Made by a program: the position numbers and the translations under genes. Positions 16,570 through 24,761 of a DNA stretch of 33,753 nt are shown in pieces (within the stretch, counting starts at the first letter, position 1; the number at the start of each line of letters is the position of its first letter). Source of the DNA: Prochlorococcus sp. AG-412-I05 (GTDB lineage Bacteria > Cyanobacteriota > Cyanobacteriia > PCC-6307 > Cyanobiaceae); NCBI GenBank assembly GCA_003214855.1, contig QCLC01000022.1, positions 1 through 33,753 of the forward strand, read 5' to 3'. The notes beneath the pieces were generated by a model. It saw nothing but the letters and a program-made list of their open reading frames with translations. It ran no database searches and was not told the DNA's origin.

Positions 16570-16678
16570 CCCTCTTCCAATAACTCAGAAGGCCCTTGAT
16601 TATCTGGGACTTTTTTGGTTGCAGCCACTAGGCCACATGAACTGTGGCAAAAGCAGACTGAGTATCTTCGATGAGTAA

Positions 16679-16718
16679 CCATGAATAAGCCCCGCCATGG
16701 TGCGGGGCTTATTCATGG
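16679..16718. repeat. Long hairpin, 17-bp stem with 6-nt loop
   Basis: The arms 16679-16695 and 16702-16718 pair perfectly (core AATAAGCCCCGC / GCGGGGCTTATT) around the loop CATGGT. No T tract follows on either strand. It lies about 80 bp before the start of the small secreted-protein gene at 16796. Confidence 0.9.
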
Positions 16719-16795
16719 ATAGAATTGCTCGCAAGAGGTCTTGCAATGCGGATTGCGCATTGGTGACAACCTGGAATCCCTTGTGCGCCAAACAA

Positions 16796-17035
16796 ATGAA
16801 AATGTCGATCTCAATAGTTGTTTCTCTGGTTGTTACTGGAATGTCACCAATTACTTCTCTTCCTGCAGAAGCCACAACTATTGATTGCTCTGAATTGGCA
16901 AAACATTTTGCGAATGGTGATGTCAACTTTGATGAGAGCCTTAAATGCAGTACAGGCTCAAGTGAGATGACCTATGGAAGATATTGCTCTCGCACACAAG
17001 GCATTGTTTGTAGCAAAGGAAGGGGCTGGGATTAA
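16796..17035 (+). CDS. Small secreted cysteine protein ending GRGWD
   Basis: 79 residues from ATG 16796, chosen because it gives a clean signal peptide (MKMSISIVVSLVVTGM up to about PAEA); the frame is open further upstream. The mature part has DCSELAKHFANGDVNFDESL, SLKCSTG, YGRYCSRTQG and IVCSKGRGWD at the end, so four cysteines. I do not recognise a named family. Its 3' end is copied as a relic at 7538-7578. A Yfr1-like RNA candidate starts about 10 bp after the stop. Confidence 0.55.
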   Translation: MKMSISIVVSLVVTGMSPITSLPAEATTIDCSELAKHFANGDVNFDESLKCSTGSSEMTYGRYCSRTQGIVCSKGRGWD

Positions 17036-17044
17036 AATGCTTGG

Positions 17045-17120
17045 GAGGCGTTAAGTAGTCGCCATCGGTCTCCCGATAAAAACCTCACACCACCCAAACT
17101 CCGCCAAGTGCGGTTTTTTT
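17045..17120 (+). ncRNA. Yfr1-like small RNA candidate
   Basis: The order of parts is that of Yfr1. Stem 1 is ATCGG/CCGAT (64-68 and 73-77 of the 17,000s). An unpaired stretch with CCTCACACCAC at 17083-17093 follows, and then a terminator stem CCGC/GCGG with seven Ts (17101-17120). The conserved Yfr1 core is ACUCCUCACACCAC, and 11 contiguous bases match. A -10-like TAAAAT at 17033-17038 would give an RNA of about 75 nt, near Yfr1 size. The usual yfr1 gene lies elsewhere in these genomes, so this would be an extra copy or a 3' UTR-derived RNA. The start is estimated. Confidence 0.5.
17101..17120 (+). terminator. Rho-independent terminator
   Basis: CCGC CAAGT GCGG followed by seven Ts. It ends both the secreted-protein gene at 16796 and the Yfr1-like RNA candidate. 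Confidence 0.8.
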
Positions 17121-17466
17121 ATTGCCCTGGGCGAATAGTCATAAGCAAGGGAAGGAAAACCCTGCTTAAAAGCTGGAGAAAGATCAAGAACAATGCAATA
17201 TTTGCAATCAATATTTGCTTATCATTTTTACAGTATGGGAACTTTATGAACCAATGAGATCTTCTTGAATACCAGTACCTATTCTCTTTCTGGCGAACAC
17301 TCAGATGTTCAAATCGGATGAACCTCTTTGTTTCGACTCTTTTGATTCCAACCCTTCCGAAGATTCCTTCTCTCCATTTATACTCCTCAATCGGAGCCTG
17401 CCCTTTCTTGTATCCAGATCTATATGTTTGGGCGATTGAATACATCAGTGTCTTCGAGCTAATCAA
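17119..17466 (-). CDS. Possible small protein with C-terminal hydrophobic helix
   Basis: 115 codons from TTG 17466. The frame is basic (GREGVKR-type stretches, RRSHWFIKFPYCKN) and ends with a hydrophobic helix, QILIANIALFLIFLQLLSRV. The TTG overlaps the TGA of the upstream frame (TTGA), which hints at coupling. It has no recognised domain and a weak start, so it could be chance. Confidence 0.25.
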   Translation of the reverse strand: MISSKTLMYSIAQTYRSGYKKGQAPIEEYKWREGIFGRVGIKRVETKRFIRFEHLSVRQKENRYWYSRRSHWFIKFPYCKNDKQILIANIALFLIFLQLLSRVFLPLLMTIRPGQ

Positions 17467-17678
17467 AATGATGCATCAAATCTAGGTTTTGGGTCGCATT
17501 CACTGGTGAGTTGCTGTTGGCAGTCAGCGCTCGGCAGGATGTAGGTGACCAGATCGGCATTGACCCATCTGACCACTCTTGAGTCCATGTCAGCGATCTG
17601 AAAGAGATTGTGGACCTTCGGATCACGGGCAGCGCCTCGAGGGGGGGCATGGGGTTGTCTGCGGCCGTGCAGAGACAT
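17463..17678 (-). CDS. Possible protein fragment
   Basis: 71 codons. The middle (KVHNLFQIADMDSRVVRWVN, then ADLVTYILPSADCQQQLTSE) looks protein-like, but the first 20 residues are low-quality (basic, Pro-rich). It may be the C-terminal part of a larger lost gene. I do not recognise it. Confidence 0.3.
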   Translation of the reverse strand: MSLHGRRQPHAPPRGAARDPKVHNLFQIADMDSRVVRWVNADLVTYILPSADCQQQLTSECDPKPRFDASF

Positions 17679-17874
17679 AAGAGGGCTTCAGAGATTTTTG
17701 CTGCGATTTAGGCAATTAAAGCCAAATGGCTGATGCTCTGGCATATGCCTGCATTGCGCTCCAGAAAGGACTGCTTCACTGGAACTTTGGTATTACTGAC
17801 TTCCGCGTAAACTGTGCCGTATCCGCTCTGACTGGAACGGTGCCGACCAAAAGCAAAGTACGGCGTTTTTATTG

Positions 17875-18156
17875 CTATAAATTATCCCATGCAAATGCTG
17901 CAAAAGTGATTACATAAGCAGAAGAAATAGCCGTCCCACAAAAAGCAGTTATTCGTCGCTTGGACTTTTGAAAGATGCCAACAAGTCCTAAAGCTAGTGC
18001 CCCTGCCACTGGCAATATACCTACAACAAATACGTAGAGACTCATTAGTATTGGAAAGCCAGTAATGAGCAAGAGGACAATAAGCACTATTGGTATAAGT
18101 GCAAATACTAGAGAGAGATTGCCGCACCAAGATTGACCTGTTCTTTCCAATTGCAT
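17875..18156 (-). CDS. Small DUF4190-like membrane protein
   Basis: 93 residues. Helices at about 13-35, 38-62 and 74-92, with the turn GLVGIFQKSKRRITAFCG, resemble the short DUF4190-type membrane proteins, in which a basic turn separates the last two helices. The function is unknown. A weak terminator (CCCG/CGGG then TATTTT, 18240-18260, plus strand) lies in the next gap. Confidence 0.5.
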   Translation of the reverse strand: MQLERTGQSWCGNLSLVFALIPIVLIVLLLITGFPILMSLYVFVVGILPVAGALALGLVGIFQKSKRRITAFCGTAISSAYVITFAAFAWDNL

Positions 18157-18411
18157 TCGTATTGAATAAATTTACTATCGCACGATTGAGCATACTTGTC
18201 ACATCTGATTGATTCGTGAACTCCTCATACCAATCACGCCCCGCCCAGTACGGGTATTTTATCTTCGGTCCTGCAGGATTTCACAAGAGGATTTTTCTTA
18301 TTACGATCAACACGAATGCAGACAACTTTATCGTTTCTATCGAAATATCTCCAAATTTTAGTTTAGCATCTCCATTAGTAGAAAGTGCATACAGCTGGTG
18401 TTTCTGTCCAA

Positions 18412-19170
18412 ATGTATTCCCTATCTTCACCGATGCTGCTTGCAAGTCTGAACTGGGCTTCTATTGCAGGTCTGCTCCTTCTGGCGCTCTGGATTCCTGC
18501 TCTTGTCGCTTCATTGCGTCGCTTTGATGGTCTGATGCGCCGTGATCAATCCAGGGTGTCATTTCAGGGGTGGGGGTATGCACTGTTATTAATCAATGTG
18601 GCTGGGCGTGCTATTGCTCTGCCGCTGGTCGCTGGCATTCTCTTTTTCCAGGGTTGGCGGCTGGATCCCATTCTTCAGTTCGGAGTAGGACTGCTGACAT
18701 TGGGCATGATCTTTGAGTCAATCAGAACCATTGGCATAGACAGTCATGAATTTGACCGGGTCAGTCAAAGGGATACGCAGCAATCCGTCCGTCAGCTAGC
18801 TCTGGAACGCCGTCTGCAGGACCGTGTCTGGCCTTGGTCAATCGCCCATTATTTGCTGCCATTTGCAAGCATTTATTATGCTGTTACGCGACGCACAATC
18901 ACCCCACTGCTGTGGGATTTCATAGCTCGCTTTGTAGTGCTGCTGGCTTCTGCAGGGATCTTGGTACTCACCAACGTCCTTCTCCCAGTTGATACGGAGC
19001 TAATGATCCAGGGGGCGTTGACGAGTACAGACTGGGTGAAGGTTTGGGTTCATGTAATTGAGTTTTTGCTCGTCATTCTGGTCAATATCGTTGCTGGTGT
19101 TCTGCCTGTGAGAGCCGCTATTCGTCGGACACAGGTCGATGCTCGGCGTCGCCTGGAACCCGGTGCATGA
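18412..19170 (+). CDS. Multi-helix membrane protein, unknown function
   Basis: 252 residues from ATG 18412 (alternatives 18385 and 18433). About six helices. Notable segments are SIAGLLLLALWIPALVASLR near the N-terminus, a central soluble loop SVRQLALERRLQDRVWPW, and DWVKVWVHVIEFLLVILVNI near the end. I do not recognise the family. Codon use and length argue for a real gene. A short stem with GGGGTTTTTT follows at about 19186-19210. Confidence 0.65.
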   Translation: MYSLSSPMLLASLNWASIAGLLLLALWIPALVASLRRFDGLMRRDQSRVSFQGWGYALLLINVAGRAIALPLVAGILFFQGWRLDPILQFGVGLLTLGMIFESIRTIGIDSHEFDRVSQRDTQQSVRQLALERRLQDRVWPWSIAHYLLPFASIYYAVTRRTITPLLWDFIARFVVLLASAGILVLTNVLLPVDTELMIQGALTSTDWVKVWVHVIEFLLVILVNIVAGVLPVRAAIRRTQVDARRRLEPGA

Positions 19171-19932
19171 GCCCACACCCAGTTCACTCCACCAAGTGAG
19201 GGGTTTTTTGTTACCTACTCTGCAGCAGAAGATGGGCTGGGGACCTGAGGCTAGGTGAGTTAAGTCCGCAGTGGATTCAGCGGCAGCCATCAGCTCCAAC
19301 TCCCTGGCATTGGTAGCGTAGTGCTGCATCAAAACTTCTAGATCATGGGTAGAGGCTATTGACATCTATATGGTCAGTCCTGAGCCCAGAAGGTTTCTGT
19401 TTTTCTCTTGTGCTAATAACTTGAGGTTCCGAGTCAATATAAATCTCAAAGTCATACTTATATCGCCCTCTTATATCTTGGTGTGGATTGGCATTCATTG
19501 ATTCAATTAGAATGAATTAATATGCAGGTATTTCAACTACATCCCAGTCATCGAATGATGATGTTTTGTTTATTGCAGGCCTAGTAGACGTACCAATAAC
19601 AATGCAGTGAAGCACTTCAACTTGCAGTTACCCTTGTCTATGCCATCGCTACTGTCATAGCTGGAGTTGAGTTCAGTCACACCTTCTGACTCGCCTAGTT
19701 AAGTCAGAATTGATAGAGATTGAAGACGTTATCAAGATACTTCTAGGGTTCAACCACACCGAACAGCAGCTACTACCGAAGTCATTTGCTGCTGCTCATT
19801 ATCTTTTATAGTGTTTAGCCTCACTACGAAGGTATGAAAGGACATACTCTTCTTCATATACGGGACATTTATTCCAAAATGCATTGTAGTGCAGTTCATT
19901 AAAGCGATTTAGCGAGGTGTCGCTTATTCGCA
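19171..19932. other. Gene-poor stretch with possible relic
   Basis: A weak terminator for the preceding gene is at 19186-19210. Around 19615-19690 a startless frame reads SEALQLAVTLVYAIATVIAG, then VEFSHTF and a stop, which resembles the end of a membrane protein; it is probably a relic. I see nothing else that I can support. Confidence 0.35.
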
Positions 19933-20383
19933 TCAGTCCTCAGTCTCTTTAAAAGCCTTCTCAAATACAGAAGCATCTGAAGCCTGACAAACACCCTTTC
20001 TATTCATTGTCATTGAACTATCATCATCGAACGAAATCAAATCAATAGACATGTTTCCAGGAGGAGAATACTTCACAGATAATGTTCCTGAACCAGTAAT
20101 GCCACCCTCATTATGATTGACCTTAGACCTTATAAGAAGCAGTGCCATCAACGATATCCGCTTCTTCCCATACATACATATATGAGTTCCTGATTCGACC
20201 ATTGACAGCATCGATCTTGAAATGAACTAATTCCGGAATATTTTCATTCATTGTTATCTTATTTGAGCTGAGTTCCCTAATTACACGAAGTATTTTAGTG
20301 TCACATTTCAAACAAACAAAGTCATCAGCGATGGCAGGTGACGCTGAGAGGAGTAGAGCACCGAGGACTAAAAGAACCTTCAT
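19933..20383 (-). pseudogene. Frameshifted small secreted protein
   Basis: It starts at ATG 20383 with a signal peptide (MKVLLVLGALLLSASPAIA), then DDFVCLKCDTKILRVIRELS and SYMYVWEEADIVDGTASYKV, and the frame stops near 20123. A second frame continues with KVNHNEGGITGSGTLSVKY, then DLISFDDDSSMTMNRKGVCQ, to 19933. At the switch the minus strand reads AAGGTCTAAGGTCAA, consistent with a 7-bp tandem duplication. Removing it restores one frame of about 147 residues. The start overlaps the stop of the upstream gene as ATGA, so the pair was once coupled. Confidence 0.7.
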
Positions 20384-20673
20384 GGATACACACCTTTGCA
20401 AACATCTGCTTTTTTTATATTTTCATATGCCTTGTTTATAGAGGGTGTATAGCCTTTGTTTCTTGGATCCTTTAACAAGGATTCAACTAGACTTGGCAAA
20501 AAATACTGTGCATACTCTTTTGTAATTTGTTTGTCTTCTAACGCGCCGCATAAGGTAGCTCCTGATCCATAAACAAAACCGTAGAAATAAACTTTTTTTT
20601 GGCTAAGCTCATCTGCTGCTTTGACTGGTACAGCAGACATAAGCAGTGCAGCAAGGACTAATAGAGATTTCAT
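20380..20673 (-). CDS. Small secreted protein
   Basis: 97 residues from ATG 20673, chosen for its signal peptide MKSLLVLAALLMSAVPVKAA. The mature part is YGFVYGSGATLCGALEDKQI, then YAQYFLPSLVESLLKDPRNK and IKKADVCKGVYP, with two cysteines. It resembles other short exported proteins of marine picocyanobacteria; no function is known. Its signal peptide is clearly related to that of the next gene, so the two probably share an origin or an export context. The stop overlaps the next start (ATGA). Confidence 0.65.
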   Translation of the reverse strand: MKSLLVLAALLMSAVPVKAADELSQKKVYFYGFVYGSGATLCGALEDKQITKEYAQYFLPSLVESLLKDPRNKGYTPSINKAYENIKKADVCKGVYP

Positions 20674-21191
20674 AGACAGATGCGAGATTCCTAAAAAGTA
20701 GCAACGTCTCGCATCCTCACCAATAAGACAATAGTCAATTGAACATATATAAAGCGATCGCAACCACAATTCATCGGCATCGTGCCTAGAGCATTACAAA
20801 GTCCTGAACTCCTATTGGGGATGGACAGGGAGGCACATCCCACAAATGCCAGACAAACGTCTGTAGACTCTTTCCAACCGTTGGCCCCGTTCCGGGGCGC
20901 AGTCAGACTTAAGCCAGGCAACGGGGGCTTAAGCACTGCAGGAGCGTTCGATGAACATCCTCTCCATGATTCAGCGCAAAGCGCAAAAGCAAGCTGCCCT
21001 GTCTCATTCCCAGTTCCTGATGGCGAAAAGCTATCGAGGAATTGACTACACCTCAGCTCATCAATCCCCAGCGAAACTTGCTGTCCACAAACACCGATCA
21101 AGGGTTTGACTACAGCATATGAGTCGCTTAAAACTCATCTAAATCACATCACATCAGCGGTTTCCTCAAGGGAGCCGCTTTTTTATGTCCT
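20674..21191. other. Intergenic region with two hairpins
   Basis: GCCCCG/CGGGGC (20884-20898, 3-nt loop) and CTTAAGCC/GGCTTAAG (20908-20933, 10-nt loop) lie close together. An HIP1 octamer GCGATCGC is near 20755. Long open frames on both strands here have no protein-like content or good starts. The hairpins may belong to an RNA, but no T run follows. Confidence 0.4.
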
Positions 21192-21632
21192 ATGCGAGCT
21201 CTCCTCGTCTCGACCATCTGCCTCACGGGTTTATTGGTCGTCAGTTGCAGCAACAGGAAAGATCAGGCCAGTGCACCGATCACATCTGATGTCTTGGTGT
21301 CTTCAACAGAATCATGGGATGGCAAGGAATTCAGCTATCCGCAAGGCAAAGCTGAGATGACATTGATAAGAGCTGTTTTTCCACCTGGCGCCAAAACCCC
21401 AGTTCACACAAACCCTCAACCTGGTGTCGTGTATGTCGAGAAAGGTTGGATCAAATGCACACTCACAGACTCTGCTAATCGAAGGGAGTTCAGACGAGGT
21501 GAAGCCTTTGTTGCCGCTAGCGGAGACACCCAACACGCCTGTGAAAACATCGGCAATGAAGATGCCGTTGTGTTTGTTGCCTGGGCAGGGGTAGAAGGAG
21601 TGCCGCTCAGGCAACCTGTCAAAGCTGAGTGA
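21192..21632 (+). CDS. Cupin-domain lipoprotein
   Basis: 146 residues. The N-terminus ALLVSTICLTGLLVVSCSN ends in a lipobox (VVSC, Cys19), so it is probably lipid-anchored. Then comes a single cupin barrel (about 40-135): AVFPPGAKTPVHTNPQPGVV carries the first cupin motif with one clear His, YVEKGWIKCTL the Glu and Gly, and GEAFVAASGDTQHACENIG the second motif with His. Metal binding is likely. Close cupins act as sensors or small-molecule isomerases; the substrate here is unknown. A terminator-like stem follows. Confidence 0.75.
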   Translation: MRALLVSTICLTGLLVVSCSNRKDQASAPITSDVLVSSTESWDGKEFSYPQGKAEMTLIRAVFPPGAKTPVHTNPQPGVVYVEKGWIKCTLTDSANRREFRRGEAFVAASGDTQHACENIGNEDAVVFVAWAGVEGVPLRQPVKAE

Positions 21633-21717
21633 AGTCAGAACTGTTGCCACTGTTGCGGCCATCCCCTCTCCTCTTGCATATCGCTCCTGCGCAGGTTTTT
21701 ATAGAGGCAATAAAAGA

Positions 21718-21738
21718 GCCCCCAGCTAACGAGGGGGC
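21718..21738 (+). terminator. Terminator-like stem after cupin gene
   Basis: GCCCCC and GGGGGC pair around a 9-nt loop. The following GGATTT is a weak T run, so termination may be partial. Confidence 0.45.
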
Positions 21739-21930
21739 GGATTTGTGAAAAACCGACTGATCCCCATCACCCGGCCACGCAAAGAGAATAGTGGCTGTCA
21801 AGGGTTAGGGTGATGGTCTTCACACTATATTTAGGTTTAAATGCGTTTTTGTTGACTTTCGATCACTACCTGTAGCGGAAGGTTGCTTTTTTGATCATTT
21901 TTGCCTAAAAGTTGATTTCCCCATCACCCA

Positions 21931-21961
21931 GACCCGTCGCTCTCCTGCGAGGGTCTTTTTT
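21931..21961 (+). terminator. Strong orphan terminator
   Basis: GACCC/GGGTC with an inner TCGC/GCGA stem, followed by six Ts. No gene lies directly upstream on this strand. A TATATT at about 21827 could start a short RNA of about 125 nt that ends here. Confidence 0.65.
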
Positions 21962-22362
21962 ATTGCTTGCCATAGAGCAACCGTTGCCTTTCTGCCCCAA
22001 AACCTTTGCCCTGTTGGCGTCAACAGAGGTTGGAGATGACTGTCGATTGGATCGGCAACAAGATCTTGAACAAACCAAAGGCCTTCTCTCCCACAACGCT
22101 GAGCACAGCCCAAAAACTCAAAAACTCTGCTTAAAACTGTGAATATCAAGTCGATGTGACCTCCAAGTCTGCTGAGTGATTGATTAACGATCAAGCATCA
22201 CCAACAAGGCCCCAACCATCTTGCGCCAGTTCAGCCTGGCTTGCATCAAGCAAGACAACAGTCTCAAAACAAGAGCATGCTGCTGGTTCATTCAATCGCG
22301 AGTTTCAATCGGGCAGAACAAAAGCCCCTCGCTTGCAGCAGGGGGCCCTTTGTATCCCACAT

Positions 22363-22387
22363 CACCAGGTGTTCCCATCACCTGGTG
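22363..22387. repeat. 9-bp hairpin CACCAGGTG / CACCTGGTG
   Basis: Perfect 9-bp arms around the 7-nt loop TTCCCAT. There is no T tract. The function is unknown. Confidence 0.55.
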
Positions 22388-22551
22388 CTAGCGGTCAGAT
22401 TTGCTGCCGCCAATTCTTTATCCTTCTCTGCTGCTTGCAGAGAAGACTGCTTCTGAGAAGAATGCGCCTGAGAGGCCGCTAAGCACATGACTATTGGCCA
22501 AATGAAAGCTGCCGCCCTGAAGAATGAAGGAAGAAGCCTAAATTGATCGCA

Positions 22552-22707
22552 ATGGTCGCGGAGGCTGGGATTAATGAAGCCTGTTTTGATGAGCCATTAG
22601 AGCGCTAACAGCACGGGAAAGAGATGGAAAGCCAATTGGTGCAGGAGACTGTCTGCTTGATGAAAGAAGCAATTGACGATCACCTGGATGATCAGACGAG
22701 TGATTGA
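22552..22707 (+). pseudogene. Small ORF with in-frame TAA
   Basis: ATG 22552 gives VAEAGINEACFDEPLER and a TAA, then in the same frame QHGKEMESQLVQETVCLMKE up to QTSD and TGA. The second half could start at its own ATG. In an overlapping frame the start region reads DRNGRGGWD and a stop, the same C-terminal tail type as the gene at 16796. Both readings suggest gene debris. Confidence 0.3.
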
Positions 22708-22896
22708 ATTCTGTTGTCTTAACGATGACAGCAAGACCGCCTGAGACCGCTTGAAAACACTTCGATAATCGATCCTTTGGGCTTAGATAAGTCGCAATAA
22801 AGCCTCGGCTATCCGTACCAACGCAGGCCCCAAAGCCCCCACATTGGCGTTGTTTTTTTGTCATTGTCATGGAACGTCTTTTGGCAGGCACATTCA

Positions 22897-23127
22897 ATGC
22901 CTCAATCAAAGCTCACCCTCTCCTTCATCCTCTTCACATCACTCTGGATTGTTTGGTCCGCTTGGGATGCAGTACAGCCTGTTCTCAGTAGTGGTCAACT
23001 GGCTGCGCTATTCCCTTTACTGCCAGTAAGCGCACTTTTATTAGGCCTCTCGTTCTTCGACAACGAAGATGATGATGATCACAACGGCGGGACGCTTCAA
23101 CCCATCTATGCCAAGGCTAGAGCTTAA
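22897..23127 (+). CDS. Small two-helix membrane protein
   Basis: 76 residues from ATG 22897. Helices at about 8-25 (FILFTSLWIVWSAWDAV) and 32-51 (AALFPLLPVSALLLGLSFF) are followed by an acidic tail with EDDDDHNGG. I do not recognise the family. Its last 20 bp overlap the next small gene. Confidence 0.5.
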   Translation: MPQSKLTLSFILFTSLWIVWSAWDAVQPVLSSGQLAALFPLLPVSALLLGLSFFDNEDDDDHNGGTLQPIYAKARA

Positions 23128-23215
23128 TCAGGTGGATTTTTACACGATCACACTCGGCGTTTTTATCACGCTATTTTGCCTCGCTGTATACAGGATTGCT
23201 GATCAGCCTGCCTAA
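23108..23215 (+). CDS. 35-residue single-helix protein
   Basis: ATG 23108 gives PRLELNQVDFYTITLGVFI and then TLFCLAVYRIADQPA. One transmembrane helix spans most of it, like the tiny subunits of membrane complexes. It overlaps the upstream gene by 20 bp, which suggests co-translation, and its stop overlaps by 4 bp the end of the convergent gene at 23212. No family was recognised. Confidence 0.4.
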   Translation: MPRLELNQVDFYTITLGVFITLFCLAVYRIADQPA

Positions 23216-23430
23216 GCAGCACGGATACAAGTGGCGACACAATTCCATTCTGATTCAGTGGTGTCATCCCACTTCTCTGGTTCGGCACTTAAGTACACCC
23301 TCTTCAAGAGGTTCACTGACTCATCAACGCTTGTTGCTTGAGGATCTCTTGCACGAGCCAATGCTGCCTTTTGCTCTTCAGTGAGTGTTACTGGAGAGTA
23401 GTTATCCACGAGTTTGAGTGTTGCTGGCAT
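23212..23430 (-). CDS. Small soluble hypothetical protein
   Basis: 72 residues: LVDNYSPVTLTEEQKAALAR, then DPQATSVDESVNLLKRVYLS and DTTESEWNCVATCIRAA. It looks mostly helical and acidic and is protein-like in codon use. I do not recognise it. It is convergent with the 35-residue gene. Confidence 0.5.
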   Translation of the reverse strand: MPATLKLVDNYSPVTLTEEQKAALARARDPQATSVDESVNLLKRVYLSAEPEKWDDTTESEWNCVATCIRAA

Positions 23431-24111
23431 GTCGAAGAATTTTTGTTGGCTCTTAATAGCAACAAAACTGCCTCTCAGCTAGGGGTCTTAATCTCAATTC
23501 AATGTGAGCTTGCTCACACATCAAAGCCTGAACACCTACTAGAGCGATGATCAGGGGCAGTTGGGTGAGCAGAAGGAGTGCTATCTAGCAGGAGCACTCA
23601 ATCAAATCTCATCGAGGAGAGTGTCGCTGCTGCGAACTTGGCGCGCTTAGGCTCAAGCAAAATTTGCTGCATCGCCTCATTCGCGACCGTTGAACAACTG
23701 ACCCCAGAGCAAATACATGAATCAATAAAGATTCTACGTATTTACGTAATCACGCTAAAATGTATCTGTAGTATTAGAAGCCTGCTACAAGCTAGCGCCC
23801 TTGGACCTCCCGCCCTATCGGCCAAAGCATGAATTCCAGCCGTCTAGGCGATGCGATTCACCAGCGAGGCCAAATCCAAGCAAGCCGTACAAATAAGCCA
23901 TCGCTCTAAACATTGGTCCTAAGCATGCAGCGGCCAACGCGAGCACCCTTGCCAAAACAAAAGCCCTTACATCGACTGACATTCCTCCCTGCCTCTTAGC
24001 TCTTCCTTGAGTGATGGATCGATGCCAAAGCTGTCGCCAGGGGCAGGCCGCCCATCCACATGTCACCAATACAGGTGTACTATACTTGCTCGCGTTGCCG
24101 ATAAAAACACC
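23431..24111. other. Gene-poor stretch
   Basis: An 84-codon plus-strand frame (23578-23832) has one plausible segment, VEQLTPEQIHESIKILRIYV, but no good start and a poor remainder. Directly before the next gene, a -10-like TATACT lies at about 24080. I see no other supportable feature. Confidence 0.35.
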
Positions 24112-24399
24112 ATGGCTGCAAGCACGCCAATCCCCAACAACCCCACCACGGGGAAAGCCTGGACACGCAATGAACTGCTTACAGAGCTAGAGGTAGAGCG
24201 AAAAAGAAACTCAGAGCGAACCAGTGGAATTGTCTCCTGGTCTGAGCAAGTTTCAAATGTGCAAGCTCGTTGGCGCATCCATCTCAAAGAGTGGACAATC
24301 CTCACCCACCAAGTCTACGAACTAGGCCGCGAATGCCGCGTCTTTACAGAGACCCGCCTGCTCGCGAACACGAGTACCTCTCTAAGGCGATCGAATTAA
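24112..24399 (+). CDS. Small soluble hypothetical protein
   Basis: 95 residues from ATG 24112, chosen over the longer frame because the upstream part is not protein-like and a TATACT lies 30 bp before it. Content includes WTRNELLTELEVERKRNSER, then WSEQVSNVQARWRIHLKEW and VYELGRECRVFTETRLLAN. It is helical and possibly a coiled coil. No family was recognised. Confidence 0.5.
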   Translation: MAASTPIPNNPTTGKAWTRNELLTELEVERKRNSERTSGIVSWSEQVSNVQARWRIHLKEWTILTHQVYELGRECRVFTETRLLANTSTSLRRSN

Positions 24400-24761
24400 T
24401 ACCAACTAGCAAAGACAAAAGAATGCCGATGGATCAGGAAGGATTAATGCTGTAACCGATGTCATTTTTTCCTCGGATCATCGAGACCATTGATCATGAG
24501 CAAGACAACTCGAACCATGCCCTACTAAATCCACCGAGAAGGTTCCAGAGAGCTGATGGGCCAGTCAAGGCTCATTGCCCGCGGAAGATGAAAATGCTTT
24601 TGCCGCTACGAATGGCCCTACCCCTCAGCCCTTCAACAAGGCCTGATTGTTGCTGGAGTGAAAGCGTCGTTTCCAGGAGCCTTGAAGATCAATTCGCTTG
24701 TTGATGCAAACCAAGAGCCCTAGTCAAAACCAGGGCTTTTCCTTCGTCATCTCCAGAGTCC
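24400..24761. other. Gene-poor stretch ending in a terminator-like stem
   Basis: I see no supported gene. AGCCCT/AGGGCT (24716-24737, 10-nt loop) is followed by TTTTCCTT on the plus strand, a moderate terminator just past the end of the convergent gene at 24762. A short RNA or lost gene could lie upstream of it. Confidence 0.45.

Larger units (their letters stand above)
21633..22896. other. 1.26-kb gene-poor region
   Basis: Apart from the two terminators, one hairpin and one broken small ORF listed separately, I see no gene I can support. CCCCATCACCC occurs twice (near 21763 and 21909), and its near complement GGGTGATGG occurs once (about 21808). Long open frames on both strands are compositionally poor and overlap each other. 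Confidence 0.4.

Noticed and set aside
19000-19365. 121-codon minus-strand frame starting SIASTHDLEVLMQHYATN, Nif11-leader-like at first glance
   Set aside because: Most of it is antisense to the clear membrane-protein gene at 18412-19170 and crosses its terminator. Only the first 45 codons are outside, and the leader likeness is weak.
20691-21101. 136-codon minus frame and overlapping 87-codon plus frame
   Set aside because: They overlap each other, have no domain or signal, and cover the hairpin region. They are likely chance open frames.
22571-22909. 112-codon minus-strand frame with GGFGACVGTDSRGFIATYLS
   Set aside because: It overlaps the broken plus-strand small ORF and shows no recognisable family. 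The evidence is insufficient on either side.
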